Shown here: positions 8,193 to 17,473 of the stretch, piece by piece
Numbering within the stretch: position 1 is the first letter of the stretch
How the letters are laid out: every line of letters starts with the position of its first letter
DNA from: JBGTLU01 sp041743935
GTDB taxonomy: Bacteria; Bacteroidota; Bacteroidia; Sphingobacteriales; Sphingobacteriaceae
Assembly: GCA_041743935.1 (NCBI GenBank)
Contig: JBGTLU010000026.1
Span: forward strand, 1 to 64,000
Length of the DNA: 64,000 nucleotides
Direction of reading: 5' to 3'
Made by a program: the position numbers and the translations under genes
The notes under the pieces: generated by a model
What the model was told of the DNA's origin: nothing
Database searches by the model: none
What the model saw: the letters and a program-made list of their open reading frames with translations, nothing else

Positions 8193-9139
8193 TTTTGTTG
8201 CAAGTTTTTTAACATATCTGCCACCATACGATCTAAATCAAAATCGGGTTGCCATCCCCAATCTTTCTGCGCAACAGAATCATCAATGCTTTTAGGCCAA
8301 GAATTGGCAATTGCTTGTCTTGGGTCGTTATCTACATAACTTAACGTAAAGTTAGGGATGTGTTTTCGGATAGCATTAGCCAACACTTCGGGTGTAAAAT
8401 GCAAGGCACCTACATTATAGCTCGATCTTATTTTTATATCCGATGCTGGGGCATCCATCAACCCAATGGTTGCTTTAATTGCATCGTCCATGTACATCAT
8501 GGGCAATTCAGTTTGTGCATTTAAAAAACACGAATACGTGGCACTTTTTAATGCCTCGTAGAAAATATGCACGGCATAATCTGTGGTTCCGCCACCTGGT
8601 TCGGCTTTCCAGCTTATTAATCCTGGGTAGCGCAAACTGCGCACATCCAAGCCATATTTTAAGAAATAATATTCGCACCAACGTTCTCCTGCTAGCTTGC
8701 TTATTCCATAGATTGTATTTGGGTCCATGGTACAATGTTGCGGGGTATTTTCTTTCGGCGAGTTAGGCCCGAAAACAGCAATGGAACTTGGCCAATACAC
8801 TTTTAAAACCTTTTTTTCTAACACTAAATCCAACACATTAATTAAACCTTGCATGTTTAATTCCCAAGCTTTTTTGGGTTTTTGTTCGCCTACGGCTGAT
8901 AAAAGCGCAGCTAATAAGTAGACCTGTGTAGGTTTGTATTTTTCTACTAAGGCAGTCAAATTTTTAGTATCTAATACATCAGAATATTCAAACGGACCGG
9001 CTTGTAAAGTGTCGTAATCTGGTGGTTTTATATCGGCAGCAACTACATTATTTCCGCCATATTTGGTTCTTAACTCTGCAACTAAATCGGTACCGATTTG
9101 TCCGTTGGAGCCTATCACAATAATCGTTTCAGATTTCAT
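8189..9139 (-). CDS. NAD-dependent epimerase/dehydratase family protein, probably SDR-type L-threonine 3-dehydrogenase
   Basis: 316-residue extended short-chain dehydrogenase. The Rossmann glycine motif IGSNGQIG is at residues 8-15, the catalytic Ser is in SSIAVFG and the YxxxK pair in YGISK. The sequence resembles the UDP-galactose-epimerase-like threonine dehydrogenases of Bacteroidota and cold-adapted flavobacteria (segment YPGLISWKAEPGGGTTDYAV). These oxidise L-threonine to 2-amino-3-oxobutyrate with NAD. A sugar-nucleotide epimerase is the main alternative. Its -7 box TACATTTG ends five bases before the ATG. Coupled to the 65-residue gene downstream. Confidence 0.8.
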   Translation of the reverse strand: MKSETIIVIGSNGQIGTDLVAELRTKYGGNNVVAADIKPPDYDTLQAGPFEYSDVLDTKNLTALVEKYKPTQVYLLAALLSAVGEQKPKKAWELNMQGLINVLDLVLEKKVLKVYWPSSIAVFGPNSPKENTPQHCTMDPNTIYGISKLAGERWCEYYFLKYGLDVRSLRYPGLISWKAEPGGGTTDYAVHIFYEALKSATYSCFLNAQTELPMMYMDDAIKATIGLMDAPASDIKIRSSYNVGALHFTPEVLANAIRKHIPNFTLSYVDNDPRQAIANSWPKSIDDSVAQKDWGWQPDFDLDRMVADMLKNLQQK

Positions 9140-9144
9140 TAAGA

Positions 9145-9152
9145 CAAATGTA
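9145..9152 (-). promoter_or_regulatory. -7 promoter element of the SDR dehydrogenase gene
   Basis: Reverse-strand TACATTTG is an exact TAnnTTTG match, five bases before the ATG at 9139, implying a very short or absent leader. Confidence 0.45.
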
Positions 9153-9193
9153 ACTTTTCTTCTTAAAAAGGGAATATTTTATGGGCTTTAAGT

Positions 9194-9213
9194 ACCCGTG
9201 TTTAGAAACGGGC
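9194..9213. repeat. Intergenic hairpin CCCGT/ACGGG
   Basis: Between the SDR gene and bshA, CCCGT (9195-9199) can pair with ACGGG (9208-9212) around an 8-base loop; one bulged base would extend the stem through TTT/AAA. No T-run follows on either strand, so it is a poor intrinsic terminator. It may be a dispersed palindromic element. Confidence 0.35.
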
Positions 9214-9241
9214 TGAATTTAGAAGATAATCTTAACCTATA

Positions 9242-10384
9242 TTAATCGCAGGCTTTTTTAAATCCTTTGGATATTTCTTTATAAAATTGCTCATAAATGG
9301 GCATTATGATACTTATATCAAACTCTTTGGCTCTTTTAAGTGCATTTTGCTTGTATTGTTTTAATCTGCTTTCATCGCTCAAAATATATATAGCGCTTTT
9401 TGCCATGGCATCAGTATCGCCAACATTATGCAAAAAACCACTTTCGCCTTGTATTACCAATTCAGGTAATCCTCCGGCATTAGAAGTAATTACCGGAACC
9501 TGACAAGCCATTGCTTCCAATGCTGCCAATCCAAAACTTTCAGATTCAGAAGGCATGATAAATAAATCCGATACAGATAGAATTTCTTCTACTGCATCTT
9601 GTTTACCTAAAAATCGTACATGATCTGTAATGCCTATTTCTCTGCAAAATTGCTCGGTTTCTCCCCGTTCTGGGCCATCACCAACTAACAATAATTTAGA
9701 AGGGATTTGTTCTAAAACTTTAGAAAATATCTTCACCACATCGGCAACTCGTTTTACTTTACGAAAATTGGAAGTATGTATTAGTAATTTCTCTCCATTT
9801 GGGGCAATAGCTTTACGGAAATGATCTTTTGGCTTTAGGCTAAATCTTTTTAGGTCGATGAAGTTTGGTATAACTTTTATGTCTTTTGTTATTTCGAAAT
9901 GTTTGTAGGTATCTTCTTTTAAATGTTCCGAAACACAGGTAACACCATCGGATTGATTGATGGAAAAGGTAACTACAGGTTTGTACGTTCTGTCCTTACC
10001 TACCAACGTAATGTCTGTGCCGTGTAAAGTGGTTATAACCGGAATTTCAATTCCGTTTGATTTCAAAATTTGTTTCGCCATGTATGCAGCAGAAGCATGT
10101 GGAATAGCATAATGAACATGCAATACATCCAAACACTCATATTTTACTACATCTACCAAGCGGCTAGCGAGAGCCAGTTCGTATGGCGGATAATCAAACA
10201 AAGGATATTTTGAAACAGTTACCTCATGATAAAACAGATTTTCTGAGAAAAAATCTAATCTGGCAGGCTGACTATAAGTGATAAAATGAACTTGATGACC
10301 ATTTTCTGCCAGTGCTTTTCCAAGCTCTGTTGCTAATACACCGCTTCCGCCAAATGTAGGGTAACAAACTATTCCAATTTTCAT
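9242..10384 (-). CDS. bshA: N-acetyl-alpha-D-glucosaminyl L-malate synthase BshA (bacillithiol synthesis)
   Basis: 380-residue GT4 glycosyltransferase joining UDP-GlcNAc to L-malate, the first step of bacillithiol synthesis. The N-terminus IGIVCYPTFGGSGVLATELG is the BshA hallmark, followed by HVHYAIPHA near residue 105. The C-terminal nucleotide-sugar motif is PSESESFGLAALEAMAC. The length fits. Bacillithiol is the low-molecular-weight thiol of many Firmicutes and Bacteroidota. No bshB or bshC is in the window. The gene stands alone on the minus strand with a strong hairpin upstream of it. Confidence 0.92.
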   Translation of the reverse strand: MKIGIVCYPTFGGSGVLATELGKALAENGHQVHFITYSQPARLDFFSENLFYHEVTVSKYPLFDYPPYELALASRLVDVVKYECLDVLHVHYAIPHASAAYMAKQILKSNGIEIPVITTLHGTDITLVGKDRTYKPVVTFSINQSDGVTCVSEHLKEDTYKHFEITKDIKVIPNFIDLKRFSLKPKDHFRKAIAPNGEKLLIHTSNFRKVKRVADVVKIFSKVLEQIPSKLLLVGDGPERGETEQFCREIGITDHVRFLGKQDAVEEILSVSDLFIMPSESESFGLAALEAMACQVPVITSNAGGLPELVIQGESGFLHNVGDTDAMAKSAIYILSDESRLKQYKQNALKRAKEFDISIIMPIYEQFYKEISKGFKKACD

Positions 10385-10414
10385 GAGTACAAATAACGGT
10401 ATTTAGAGGGTATA

Positions 10415-10447
10415 AAAAATGCCGGATATATGACATCCGGCATTTTT
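10415..10447 (-). terminator. Intrinsic terminator after the coiled-coil protein gene
   Basis: A perfect 13-base-pair stem (AAAAATGCCGGAT / ATCCGGCATTTTT) with a 7-base loop. The arms end in A and T runs, so it can work in both directions. It ends the 143-residue gene and insulates bshA. Confidence 0.9.
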
Positions 10448-10467
10448 ATTAGTAATAAATTTAATTT

Positions 10468-10899
10468 TTAATTATCTCTTTGTTTCAAGTAGGCATCTAG
10501 CTCACTTTGCAAATTTTCTACTTCTCTTTGTAAACTATTTGCTTTTTCTAGTTCTCTGTTACGTCTGTTTATGGCTTTTTCTGCATTTCTTGCATCTCTA
10601 GCAGCTTGTTTTGCTAATCTGCGAGCTTGTTTTCCAGCATCAGCATCTCCAGGTTTAACGGTTGCAGAATATTGACTACTTTCTAAAGAAGATCTTTGTG
10701 CTTGATCCGATAATGCTTGTGCTCTTGCATCTAAAGCAGGCAAACTTCCTTTAATTTTGGATAAGCGTTGGTTTACTTTAGAAATTTCATTTCTAAGCTT
10801 TTGTTCTTGTACATCAATATTGCTTACTTTAATTTGTGCTGAAGCAAAGTTTACTGATGCAACTAGTAGAATAATAATAATGGTTTTAAGTGTTTTCAT
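10468..10899 (-). CDS. Exported coiled-coil protein of unknown function
   Basis: 143 residues. Residues 1-21 are a Sec signal peptide ending in FASAQ, a common Bacteroidota cleavage context. The mature part is almost entirely helical and charged, rich in Lys, Arg, Glu, Gln and Ala, with heptad-like spacing (QARRLAKQAARDARNAEKAI), so it is probably a periplasmic coiled coil. I recognise no enzyme motif. A strong terminator follows and 28 bases separate it from the hydrolase fusion upstream, so it could be a distal gene of that transcript. Confidence 0.75.
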   Translation of the reverse strand: MKTLKTIIIILLVASVNFASAQIKVSNIDVQEQKLRNEISKVNQRLSKIKGSLPALDARAQALSDQAQRSSLESSQYSATVKPGDADAGKQARRLAKQAARDARNAEKAINRRNRELEKANSLQREVENLQSELDAYLKQRDN

Positions 10900-10927
10900 G
10901 ATTTTAAATTTAATATTAATTTAAATA

Positions 10928-13858
10928 CTATCTATTGCTGATTTTAGATTTATAAATTATTTCTTGGATAGAAGTACGGATGTTATTTTCAATTAGTTTT
11001 CTATTTTCAGCATCCGGATGTATACGATTAGATAGAAATACAAATACAATGCCGCTATCTGGGTCTACCCACATTCCGGTACCCGTAAAACCAGAATGAC
11101 CAAACGTGTTGGCAGATGCACTTACCGCAGTTGGACTATTTAACGGGTTGATAGTGTTTGGTTTATCAAATCCTAATCCTCTTCTATTGTTATCAAAATA
11201 AATGGTATTGAAATAATTTATGGTCGATGATTTTAAAAAGGGTATACCCAAATAACTCCCGCCATTTAACAACATTTGTCCGATTACTGCCAATTCGGTA
11301 GCATTGCTAAATAAACCTGCATGGCCGGCAACGCCCCCAGTCATGGCTGCACCTTGGTCATGAACATCTCCCCAAACTAGTTGTTTTCTAAAAATCTCAT
11401 CTATCTCCGTTGGCGGTATTCTATCTAATGCTATTCTTTCTCGCGGATTAAAGCCCAAATTCCGTAAGCCCATTGGCGTGTAAAAGTTGGTTTGCAGATA
11501 ATCGTCTATTTTTTGTTGGGTTATTTCTTCTACAATTTCTTTGAGAAAATAAAAACTCAAATCGCTGTAAACATAATCTGCTGGTTTTTTAACTTCTGAG
11601 TTTAGTATCTCTTTCCACATTTTGTTGGAATAATAAGACCGGTGGATATATAAGTTTTCTGCTACTCTTACTGGATACCTATTCGATTTTTTAGTGCTAA
11701 ATGCAGATTTATCCTCCAATGCATTTTTCCAGAATGGAATGAAAGGCACTAAACCTGCTTGGTGTGCTAATAATTGGCGTATGGTAATGTTTGCTTTATT
11801 TGATTTTTGGGTATTAGGTAGATAATCTGCTATCGTGTTATCTAAATTTAAATTCCCCTCGTCATATAATTTCATCACTGCTAATAGTGTTGCTGCCACC
11901 TTTGTAACAGAGGCTACATCATATACATCTGAATTATGCACCATTTGTTCAGTAGTATATGTATGTCTGCCAAATGATTTTTGATAAACTATGGCTCCAT
12001 CTTTTGCTATGGCTATTTGGCAACCTGGATAAGCGCCATTTGCAATTCCTTCTAATGCCAGCAAGTCAATTTCTTGTAAAATATCGGAGGATAACCCAAC
12101 CTGTTCGGGAATTTTAAGAGACAAAGAGGTGGTTATATTATTAATTTCTCCTGTGTTAATAGGGAAAGTGGGAGAAGCAGTAACGGGCAGTTTGCCTTTA
12201 AACTGCAATGCCCCAACTATTGCTTGGGCAGTTAATTTTCTGGTATGCTCTGTGTCTTCATAAGCTAAAACTATAGCTTTACTGCTAGTGAAATTAGCCA
12301 AGCTGTAGGCATTGCCAAAAAGAACCAGAACTACCCCATCACGTTCGGATAGGTCATCCATAAAATCTTTAACTTGATTGGTTATCCCAAAATTTGCCGC
12401 AGGCGAACGTAACATGCCATGCACTGATACCACTATTGTTTTATATTTAGAAACAGAGTTCTTAATATAATTAAAAGCATTATGGTCTGCATCTTTATGT
12501 ATGTAGAAATTAGTTGCCGTAGTATATTCAGCTAATGTTTGTCTGAACAAACTTGATTCATCTGTAGAAATATGAATTACTGCAATGGAGTTATCAGCAG
12601 AAATTGATATTGGTAGGATGCTGTTAGTATTTTTTACTAAAGTTAATGTAGCAGCCGTTACCTCGTTATTTATTGCTTGAGCAGCCGAATTGTTTAAGTC
12701 AGAAACTAAATTAACCAAATCAATGGGTTGATAATTATCTAGCCCAACCAAGTATTTTGCTATTAATATTTTTCTAACTCTATTTTCGATTTCCTGCATG
12801 GAAATCTTATTGTTTTTTATAGCATTGTTAATTTCTTTTATCGCAACCGGAACATCTTCTGAGAATAGTAATACATCATTTCCGGCTAATAAAGCTAATA
12901 CATCTACTTCTCCCGGGGTGTAGAAATCGGTAACACCTTTCATGTTTAATGCGTCCGTAAATACTAAACCTTTATAATTCATTTCGACCTTTAAAAGGTC
13001 GGTTACTATTTTTGTGGATAAAGTAGAAGCTTGATTAGATGTAGTATCTAATGCAGGTATAAACAAATGTGCTATCATCATACTCCCCAAACCATCTTTC
13101 ATCAATTCTTTAAAAGGGTAAAAATTCAGAGAGTCTAACTCTGCAAGAGTTTCATTTACAACTGGTAAAGTATAATGAGAATCTTGGTCGGTGTTGCCAT
13201 GTCCTGGAAAATGTTTTGCATTGGCTATAATACCATTATCCTGCATGCCACGCATGTAAGCAATTCCTTTTTCAGCCACATTCACTTTATTTTCACCAAA
13301 AGACCTGTCGTTTATTACTGGATTTTTAGCGTTACTATTTATATCTACCACAGGAGCAAGGTTAACATGTATACCTAATCTTTTGGCTTGTTTAGCAATT
13401 TCTTCTCCCATTTTATAAATCAATTGGTTATCAGAAATTGCGCCTAGCGGCATTTGCCTAGGGAAACGCATGGTACTATCTAATCGCATGGCCAAACCCC
13501 ATTCGCCGTCTATAGAAATAAGTAAAGGGACTTTAGCAATAGATTGATAATAATTGGTAAGATTTGCTTGTCTTACTGGTCCTCCTTGAAAAAATATCAG
13601 TCCTCCAATACCATATTCTGCAACTAACTTTGCAATATCTGTTTTATGTGCATTGTCTCTGTTGGAGTAAGCTGCAACCATAAATAATTGTGCAATTTTC
13701 TGATCAGAAGATAAAGTAGCCATAATAGAATCTACCCAAGCGTTACTTTGTGTAAAAGCATCAGAGTTAATTACCCTGTGTTTAGTTTGAGCAAATGACA
13801 AAAAACTAACAGAACTAATTGAAAGCGTAACGATTAAGTGAACAAAGAGTTTTATCAT
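10928..13858 (-). CDS. Exported GH3 beta-N-acetylglucosaminidase fused to a beta-lactamase-fold serine hydrolase
   Basis: 976 residues with a signal peptide (cleavage near FAQ, residue 24). The first half is a glycoside hydrolase family 3 domain of the NagZ type: the substrate/His loop KHFPGHGNTDQDSHY and the nucleophile segment FTDALNMKG. The second half (from about residue 600) is a class C beta-lactamase/penicillin-binding fold: SxxK as SVTK, YSDLS at the YxN position, and HSGFTGTG as the third motif. The fusion recurs in Bacteroidota and suggests peptidoglycan turnover, removing GlcNAc and hydrolysing an amide or ester in muropeptides. The substrate is inferred. It diverges from mutL. Confidence 0.9.
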   Translation of the reverse strand: MIKLFVHLIVTLSISSVSFLSFAQTKHRVINSDAFTQSNAWVDSIMATLSSDQKIAQLFMVAAYSNRDNAHKTDIAKLVAEYGIGGLIFFQGGPVRQANLTNYYQSIAKVPLLISIDGEWGLAMRLDSTMRFPRQMPLGAISDNQLIYKMGEEIAKQAKRLGIHVNLAPVVDINSNAKNPVINDRSFGENKVNVAEKGIAYMRGMQDNGIIANAKHFPGHGNTDQDSHYTLPVVNETLAELDSLNFYPFKELMKDGLGSMMIAHLFIPALDTTSNQASTLSTKIVTDLLKVEMNYKGLVFTDALNMKGVTDFYTPGEVDVLALLAGNDVLLFSEDVPVAIKEINNAIKNNKISMQEIENRVRKILIAKYLVGLDNYQPIDLVNLVSDLNNSAAQAINNEVTAATLTLVKNTNSILPISISADNSIAVIHISTDESSLFRQTLAEYTTATNFYIHKDADHNAFNYIKNSVSKYKTIVVSVHGMLRSPAANFGITNQVKDFMDDLSERDGVVLVLFGNAYSLANFTSSKAIVLAYEDTEHTRKLTAQAIVGALQFKGKLPVTASPTFPINTGEINNITTSLSLKIPEQVGLSSDILQEIDLLALEGIANGAYPGCQIAIAKDGAIVYQKSFGRHTYTTEQMVHNSDVYDVASVTKVAATLLAVMKLYDEGNLNLDNTIADYLPNTQKSNKANITIRQLLAHQAGLVPFIPFWKNALEDKSAFSTKKSNRYPVRVAENLYIHRSYYSNKMWKEILNSEVKKPADYVYSDLSFYFLKEIVEEITQQKIDDYLQTNFYTPMGLRNLGFNPRERIALDRIPPTEIDEIFRKQLVWGDVHDQGAAMTGGVAGHAGLFSNATELAVIGQMLLNGGSYLGIPFLKSSTINYFNTIYFDNNRRGLGFDKPNTINPLNSPTAVSASANTFGHSGFTGTGMWVDPDSGIVFVFLSNRIHPDAENRKLIENNIRTSIQEIIYKSKISNR

Positions 13859-13908
13859 AATGGAAAAGCAAAAATTTGAATATTTTTACAAGGTTTATCT
13901 ATACTTAA

Positions 13909-13938
13909 CAAAGCTAAGTAAGAATTTAGTATTCGCAA
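13909..13938 (-). promoter_or_regulatory. Promoter of the GH3/beta-lactamase fusion gene
   Basis: Reverse-strand TAGCTTTG (13916-13909) fits TAnnTTTG exactly. A TTG lies 20 bases upstream of it, near the usual -33 distance. The leader would be about 45 bases. Confidence 0.55.
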
Positions 13939-13951
13939 TTAAAAACAATTC

Positions 13952-15745
13952 ATGCCAGATATTATTCATCTTTTGCCCGATTCTGTTGCCAACCAAATTG
14001 CAGCCGGAGAAGTAATTCAACGTCCAGCATCGGCAGTAAAAGAACTCCTGGAAAATGCAATTGATGCTGGAGCAAGTTCTGTTAAATTAATGGTGAAAGA
14101 TGCAGGCAAAACGCTTATACAAGTTATAGATGATGGATGTGGTATGAGTGAAACCGATGCCAGAATGTGTTTTGAACGCCATGCAACTTCTAAAATAAAA
14201 AGTGCAGAAGATTTATTTAAAATCAGAACCATGGGTTTTAGGGGGGAGGCAATGGCCTCTATAGCAGCGGTTGCTCAGGTTGAAATGAAAAGTAAACGAG
14301 TGGAAGATGATTTAGGCACTTTGTTAGTTATTGAAGGCTCTGAAGTTCAAAAGCAAGAATTAATTAGTACTGCTAACGGCACTTCCATCAGCATAAAAAA
14401 TTTATTTTATAATATACCTGCTCGCAGAAATTTTCTGAAAAGCAATCCGGTAGAAATGCGTCATATCCTAGATGAATTTCAACGCATTGCATTGGCAAAC
14501 CCATCTGTTTTTTTTACAATGCATCAAGATGGGCAAGAGATATTTCATTTGCCAAAAAGTACGTTGAAACAACGAATTGTTCATTTATTCGGGAATAATT
14601 ACAATGAACGTTTAGTACCGGTAGAAGAACAAAGTTCTATTGTAAAAATCAAAGGATTTATTGGGAAACCTGAAAATGCCAGAAAAACCAGAGGAGAGCA
14701 GTTTTTTTTTGTAAACAATAGGTTTATTAAGGATGGTTATTTAAACCATGCTGTGATGCATGCCTATGATAATTTATTGCCTGATGATAGTTTCCCGTTG
14801 TATGTTTTGTTTATTGATATAGATCCTAATCAAATTGATATAAATGTTCATCCCACCAAAACTGAGATTAAATTTGAAGATGAGCGCTCTATATATGCCA
14901 TCATTCGGTCGGCAGTAAAACGTTCACTTGGGTTATATAATATTTCTCCGTCTTTAGATTTTGACCAAGACCCGGTATTTAATAGCCTAAATTTAAATCA
15001 AAAAGAAATATTAATTCCAAGCATTGAGGTAAACCAAGAGTTTAATCCATTTATTTCAACCCAAAAACCAGTTGCCCAACAGGCAAAAATAACTTTAGGC
15101 AATTGGGAAGAAAGATTACGAGCGGAAGACCCGTTTATCGTATCTGACCGTTTAGATGACAAAGCTGAAAGAGAAGTTTCAGATAATATAATCTTTCAGT
15201 TACATCAACAATTTATACTTTCACCCATTAAATCTGGGTGTATAGTAATAGATCAGCAAGCTGCACATGAACGAATTTTGTATGAGCGTTTTTTGCATTT
15301 TCTTGAAGAACGCAAAGGCATGAGCCAACAAAATTTATTTCCGCAAACGATACATTTTAGTCCGGCAGATTTTATGTTGATGAAAGAACTTTGGGAAGAA
15401 ATAAAAATTCTTGGGTTTGATTTACGTGATTTTGGCAACCATGCGGTAGTCATAGATGGTATTCCGGCAGAAATTAGTGGGGCTAATCACGCCCAATTAC
15501 TCGAAAAAATGTTGGAAGACTTTAAATTAAATAAAAGTATAACCAATGTAGAGAAACGAGATAACTTAGCCAGATCATTAGCCAAAAACTCGGCAATAAA
15601 GACTGGAACTGTTTTGCAAAAAGAAGAAATGCGACAATTAATCGACGATCTATTTGCCTGTAAAATGCCAAAAGTTGCTTTAAACGGAAACGCTACGTTT
15701 ATTACCATTCGTTTAGAAGAGTTGATGAAACAATTTGAAAAATAA
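13952..15745 (+). CDS. mutL: DNA mismatch repair protein MutL
   Basis: 597-residue GHKL ATPase coordinating mismatch repair between MutS and downstream nucleases. ATPase motifs are complete: ENAIDAGA, DDGCGM and GFRGEAMASIAA in the first 100 residues. The C-terminal dimerisation domain starts near residue 420. There the metal-binding endonuclease motifs are altered: DQQAAHERILYE replaces DQHA(x)2E(x)4E, AKNSAIKTG takes the ACKxSIKAN position, and ALNGNA sits where CPHGRP is expected. So the protein may lack nicking activity (inference). First gene of a plus-strand run leading to the rhomboids. Confidence 0.96.
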   Translation: MPDIIHLLPDSVANQIAAGEVIQRPASAVKELLENAIDAGASSVKLMVKDAGKTLIQVIDDGCGMSETDARMCFERHATSKIKSAEDLFKIRTMGFRGEAMASIAAVAQVEMKSKRVEDDLGTLLVIEGSEVQKQELISTANGTSISIKNLFYNIPARRNFLKSNPVEMRHILDEFQRIALANPSVFFTMHQDGQEIFHLPKSTLKQRIVHLFGNNYNERLVPVEEQSSIVKIKGFIGKPENARKTRGEQFFFVNNRFIKDGYLNHAVMHAYDNLLPDDSFPLYVLFIDIDPNQIDINVHPTKTEIKFEDERSIYAIIRSAVKRSLGLYNISPSLDFDQDPVFNSLNLNQKEILIPSIEVNQEFNPFISTQKPVAQQAKITLGNWEERLRAEDPFIVSDRLDDKAEREVSDNIIFQLHQQFILSPIKSGCIVIDQQAAHERILYERFLHFLEERKGMSQQNLFPQTIHFSPADFMLMKELWEEIKILGFDLRDFGNHAVVIDGIPAEISGANHAQLLEKMLEDFKLNKSITNVEKRDNLARSLAKNSAIKTGTVLQKEEMRQLIDDLFACKMPKVALNGNATFITIRLEELMKQFEK

Positions 15746-15779
15746 AAAACCTTAAGCACACAAAATATATTTACAGTAC

Positions 15780-16604
15780 ATGAATCAATTTCAGCCCAGA
15801 GGCTTTTCCATTTTGCCGCCAATAATTAAAAACCTGTTAATTATCAATGGATTATTTTTTCTTGCTACCTATGTTTTTGCCGATACGCTAAAATTAGACC
15901 TAGTGCAAATGTTAGGGCTATATTATTTTGAATCCGAATTATTTAGACCTTATCAAATTATCACGCATATGTTTATGCATGGTGGTTTTTGGCATATATT
16001 ATTTAATATGTTTATGCTGTGGATGTTGGGTGCAGCCGTAGAGAATATTTTAGGTGCAAAACGATTTTTGATATTTTATTTACTAACCGGATTAGGAGCA
16101 GCTGCATTGCACACCATTGTAAATTATATAGAACTAAGCGGATTAAAGAACGCAATAGAAGTCTATACTCTTAATCCTAGTTTAGAGGCATTTGAATTGA
16201 TGATTTATAATACCGTACCTGCCAATTATCGCCTAAGTTTTGTTTCATTACTAGAGTTTTGGCAAAGTAACCCGGAAAGCAACATCGCGTTAGAACGTTC
16301 GGTATCCTACAGTAATCAGTTACTAACTCAACAATTAAATATCCCAACCGTTGGTGCTTCGGGAGCTGTGTATGGAGTTCTATTAGCATTCGGATTTTTA
16401 TTCCCTAATACCATTATTCATGTTTATTTCGTTTTACCCATCAAAGCAAAATATTTCGTAGGTATACTTATGCTACTAGCAGTTTATATGGGCTTTCAGA
16501 ATAATCCGGGAGATAATATTGCGCATTTTGCACACCTTGGTGGAGCTTTATTCGGGTATATTATTCTAAAATATTGGGGATATGGCAAATACAGTAGATA
16601 TTAA
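15780..16604 (+). CDS. Rhomboid family intramembrane serine protease (first of two)
   Basis: 274 residues with about six membrane helices. The rhomboid signatures are present: HGGFWHILFNM for the oxyanion His/Asn, the nucleophile in GASGA (Ser194) and the catalytic His252 in AHFAHLGGA. About 80 polar residues are inserted between helix 3 and the Ser helix. It cleaves transmembrane substrates within the inner membrane; the substrate is unknown. Only two bases separate it from the second rhomboid gene, so they are co-expressed. Confidence 0.93.
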   Translation: MNQFQPRGFSILPPIIKNLLIINGLFFLATYVFADTLKLDLVQMLGLYYFESELFRPYQIITHMFMHGGFWHILFNMFMLWMLGAAVENILGAKRFLIFYLLTGLGAAALHTIVNYIELSGLKNAIEVYTLNPSLEAFELMIYNTVPANYRLSFVSLLEFWQSNPESNIALERSVSYSNQLLTQQLNIPTVGASGAVYGVLLAFGFLFPNTIIHVYFVLPIKAKYFVGILMLLAVYMGFQNNPGDNIAHFAHLGGALFGYIILKYWGYGKYSRY

Positions 16605-16606
16605 TC

Positions 16607-17473
16607 ATGAACACTGCAGATGATTTAAAACGACTTATTTACAACCCGCCAAACGCTATAATTCGTTTAATCGTAATTAATGTGGTTATATTTTTGGCGA
16701 TGAGTGTAATTGGAGTTTTTCAATTCTTTCTACAAACAGAATTCGGCATTTTACCATTTATTCAACAGTATTTTTCATTCCCTTCCTCAGCAGAAAGTTT
16801 TATTTATCGTCCTTGGAGTATCATTACCTATATGTTTTTACACAACGGAATTTTCCATATCCTGTTTAATATGCTTTGGTTGTATTGGATGGGTAGAATA
16901 CTCATGGAACATTTGGGGGTAAATAGAGTATTAGGAGTTTATTTTTTAGGTGGAGTTTTTGGCGCGTTGTTATACATGGCTGCATATAATTTATTCCCAG
17001 TGTATAAAAGTGTGGTTGATGCATCTACCGTAGTTGGAGCTAGTGCTGGAGTGATGGCCGTTGTGGCTGCAACCGCAACGTTATTGCCAGATTATACCAT
17101 ACGTTTATTGTTATTTGGTGATGTAAAACTAAAATGGCTTGCTATCATTATTGTCATCATAGATTTTATAAGCATACAAGGAAGTAATTCCGGAGGTTCA
17201 ATTGCACATTTAGGTGGTGCTTTTTTTGGATTTTTATTTATTAAACAATTACAGAAAGGCACTGATTTGTCGGGGTATATTGGCTGGATGAACAATTTAT
17301 TTAAACCCAAACAACCATTAAAAGTCAGCTACCGAAATCCGGAAAATAAAACAAGTTCACACAATCAAAAAACCATTGATGGTATTTTAGATAAAATATC
17401 GGCAAGTGGATATGATAGTTTAAGTAAAGAAGAAAAAGAAATTTTATTTAAAGCAAGCAAAGACGATAAATAA
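16607..17473 (+). CDS. Rhomboid family intramembrane serine protease (second of two)
   Basis: 288 residues. It shares the rhomboid core: HNGIFHILFNM, GASAG with Ser146, and AHLGG with His201. Unlike its neighbour it lacks the long insert but has a cytoplasmic tail of about 70 residues, partly charged (SKEEKEILFKASKDDK). Both catalytic residues are present, so it is likely active. The two proteins differ enough that the duplication is old. Its stop overlaps the start of the next gene by one base (TAATG). Confidence 0.93.
   Translation: MNTADDLKRLIYNPPNAIIRLIVINVVIFLAMSVIGVFQFFLQTEFGILPFIQQYFSFPSSAESFIYRPWSIITYMFLHNGIFHILFNMLWLYWMGRILMEHLGVNRVLGVYFLGGVFGALLYMAAYNLFPVYKSVVDASTVVGASAGVMAVVAATATLLPDYTIRLLLFGDVKLKWLAIIIVIIDFISIQGSNSGGSIAHLGGAFFGFLFIKQLQKGTDLSGYIGWMNNLFKPKQPLKVSYRNPENKTSSHNQKTIDGILDKISASGYDSLSKEEKEILFKASKDDK

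Noticed and set aside
8479..8921. Plus-strand and shifted minus-strand frames within the SDR dehydrogenase gene
   Set aside because: Out-of-frame readings of a gene with a full set of catalytic motifs.
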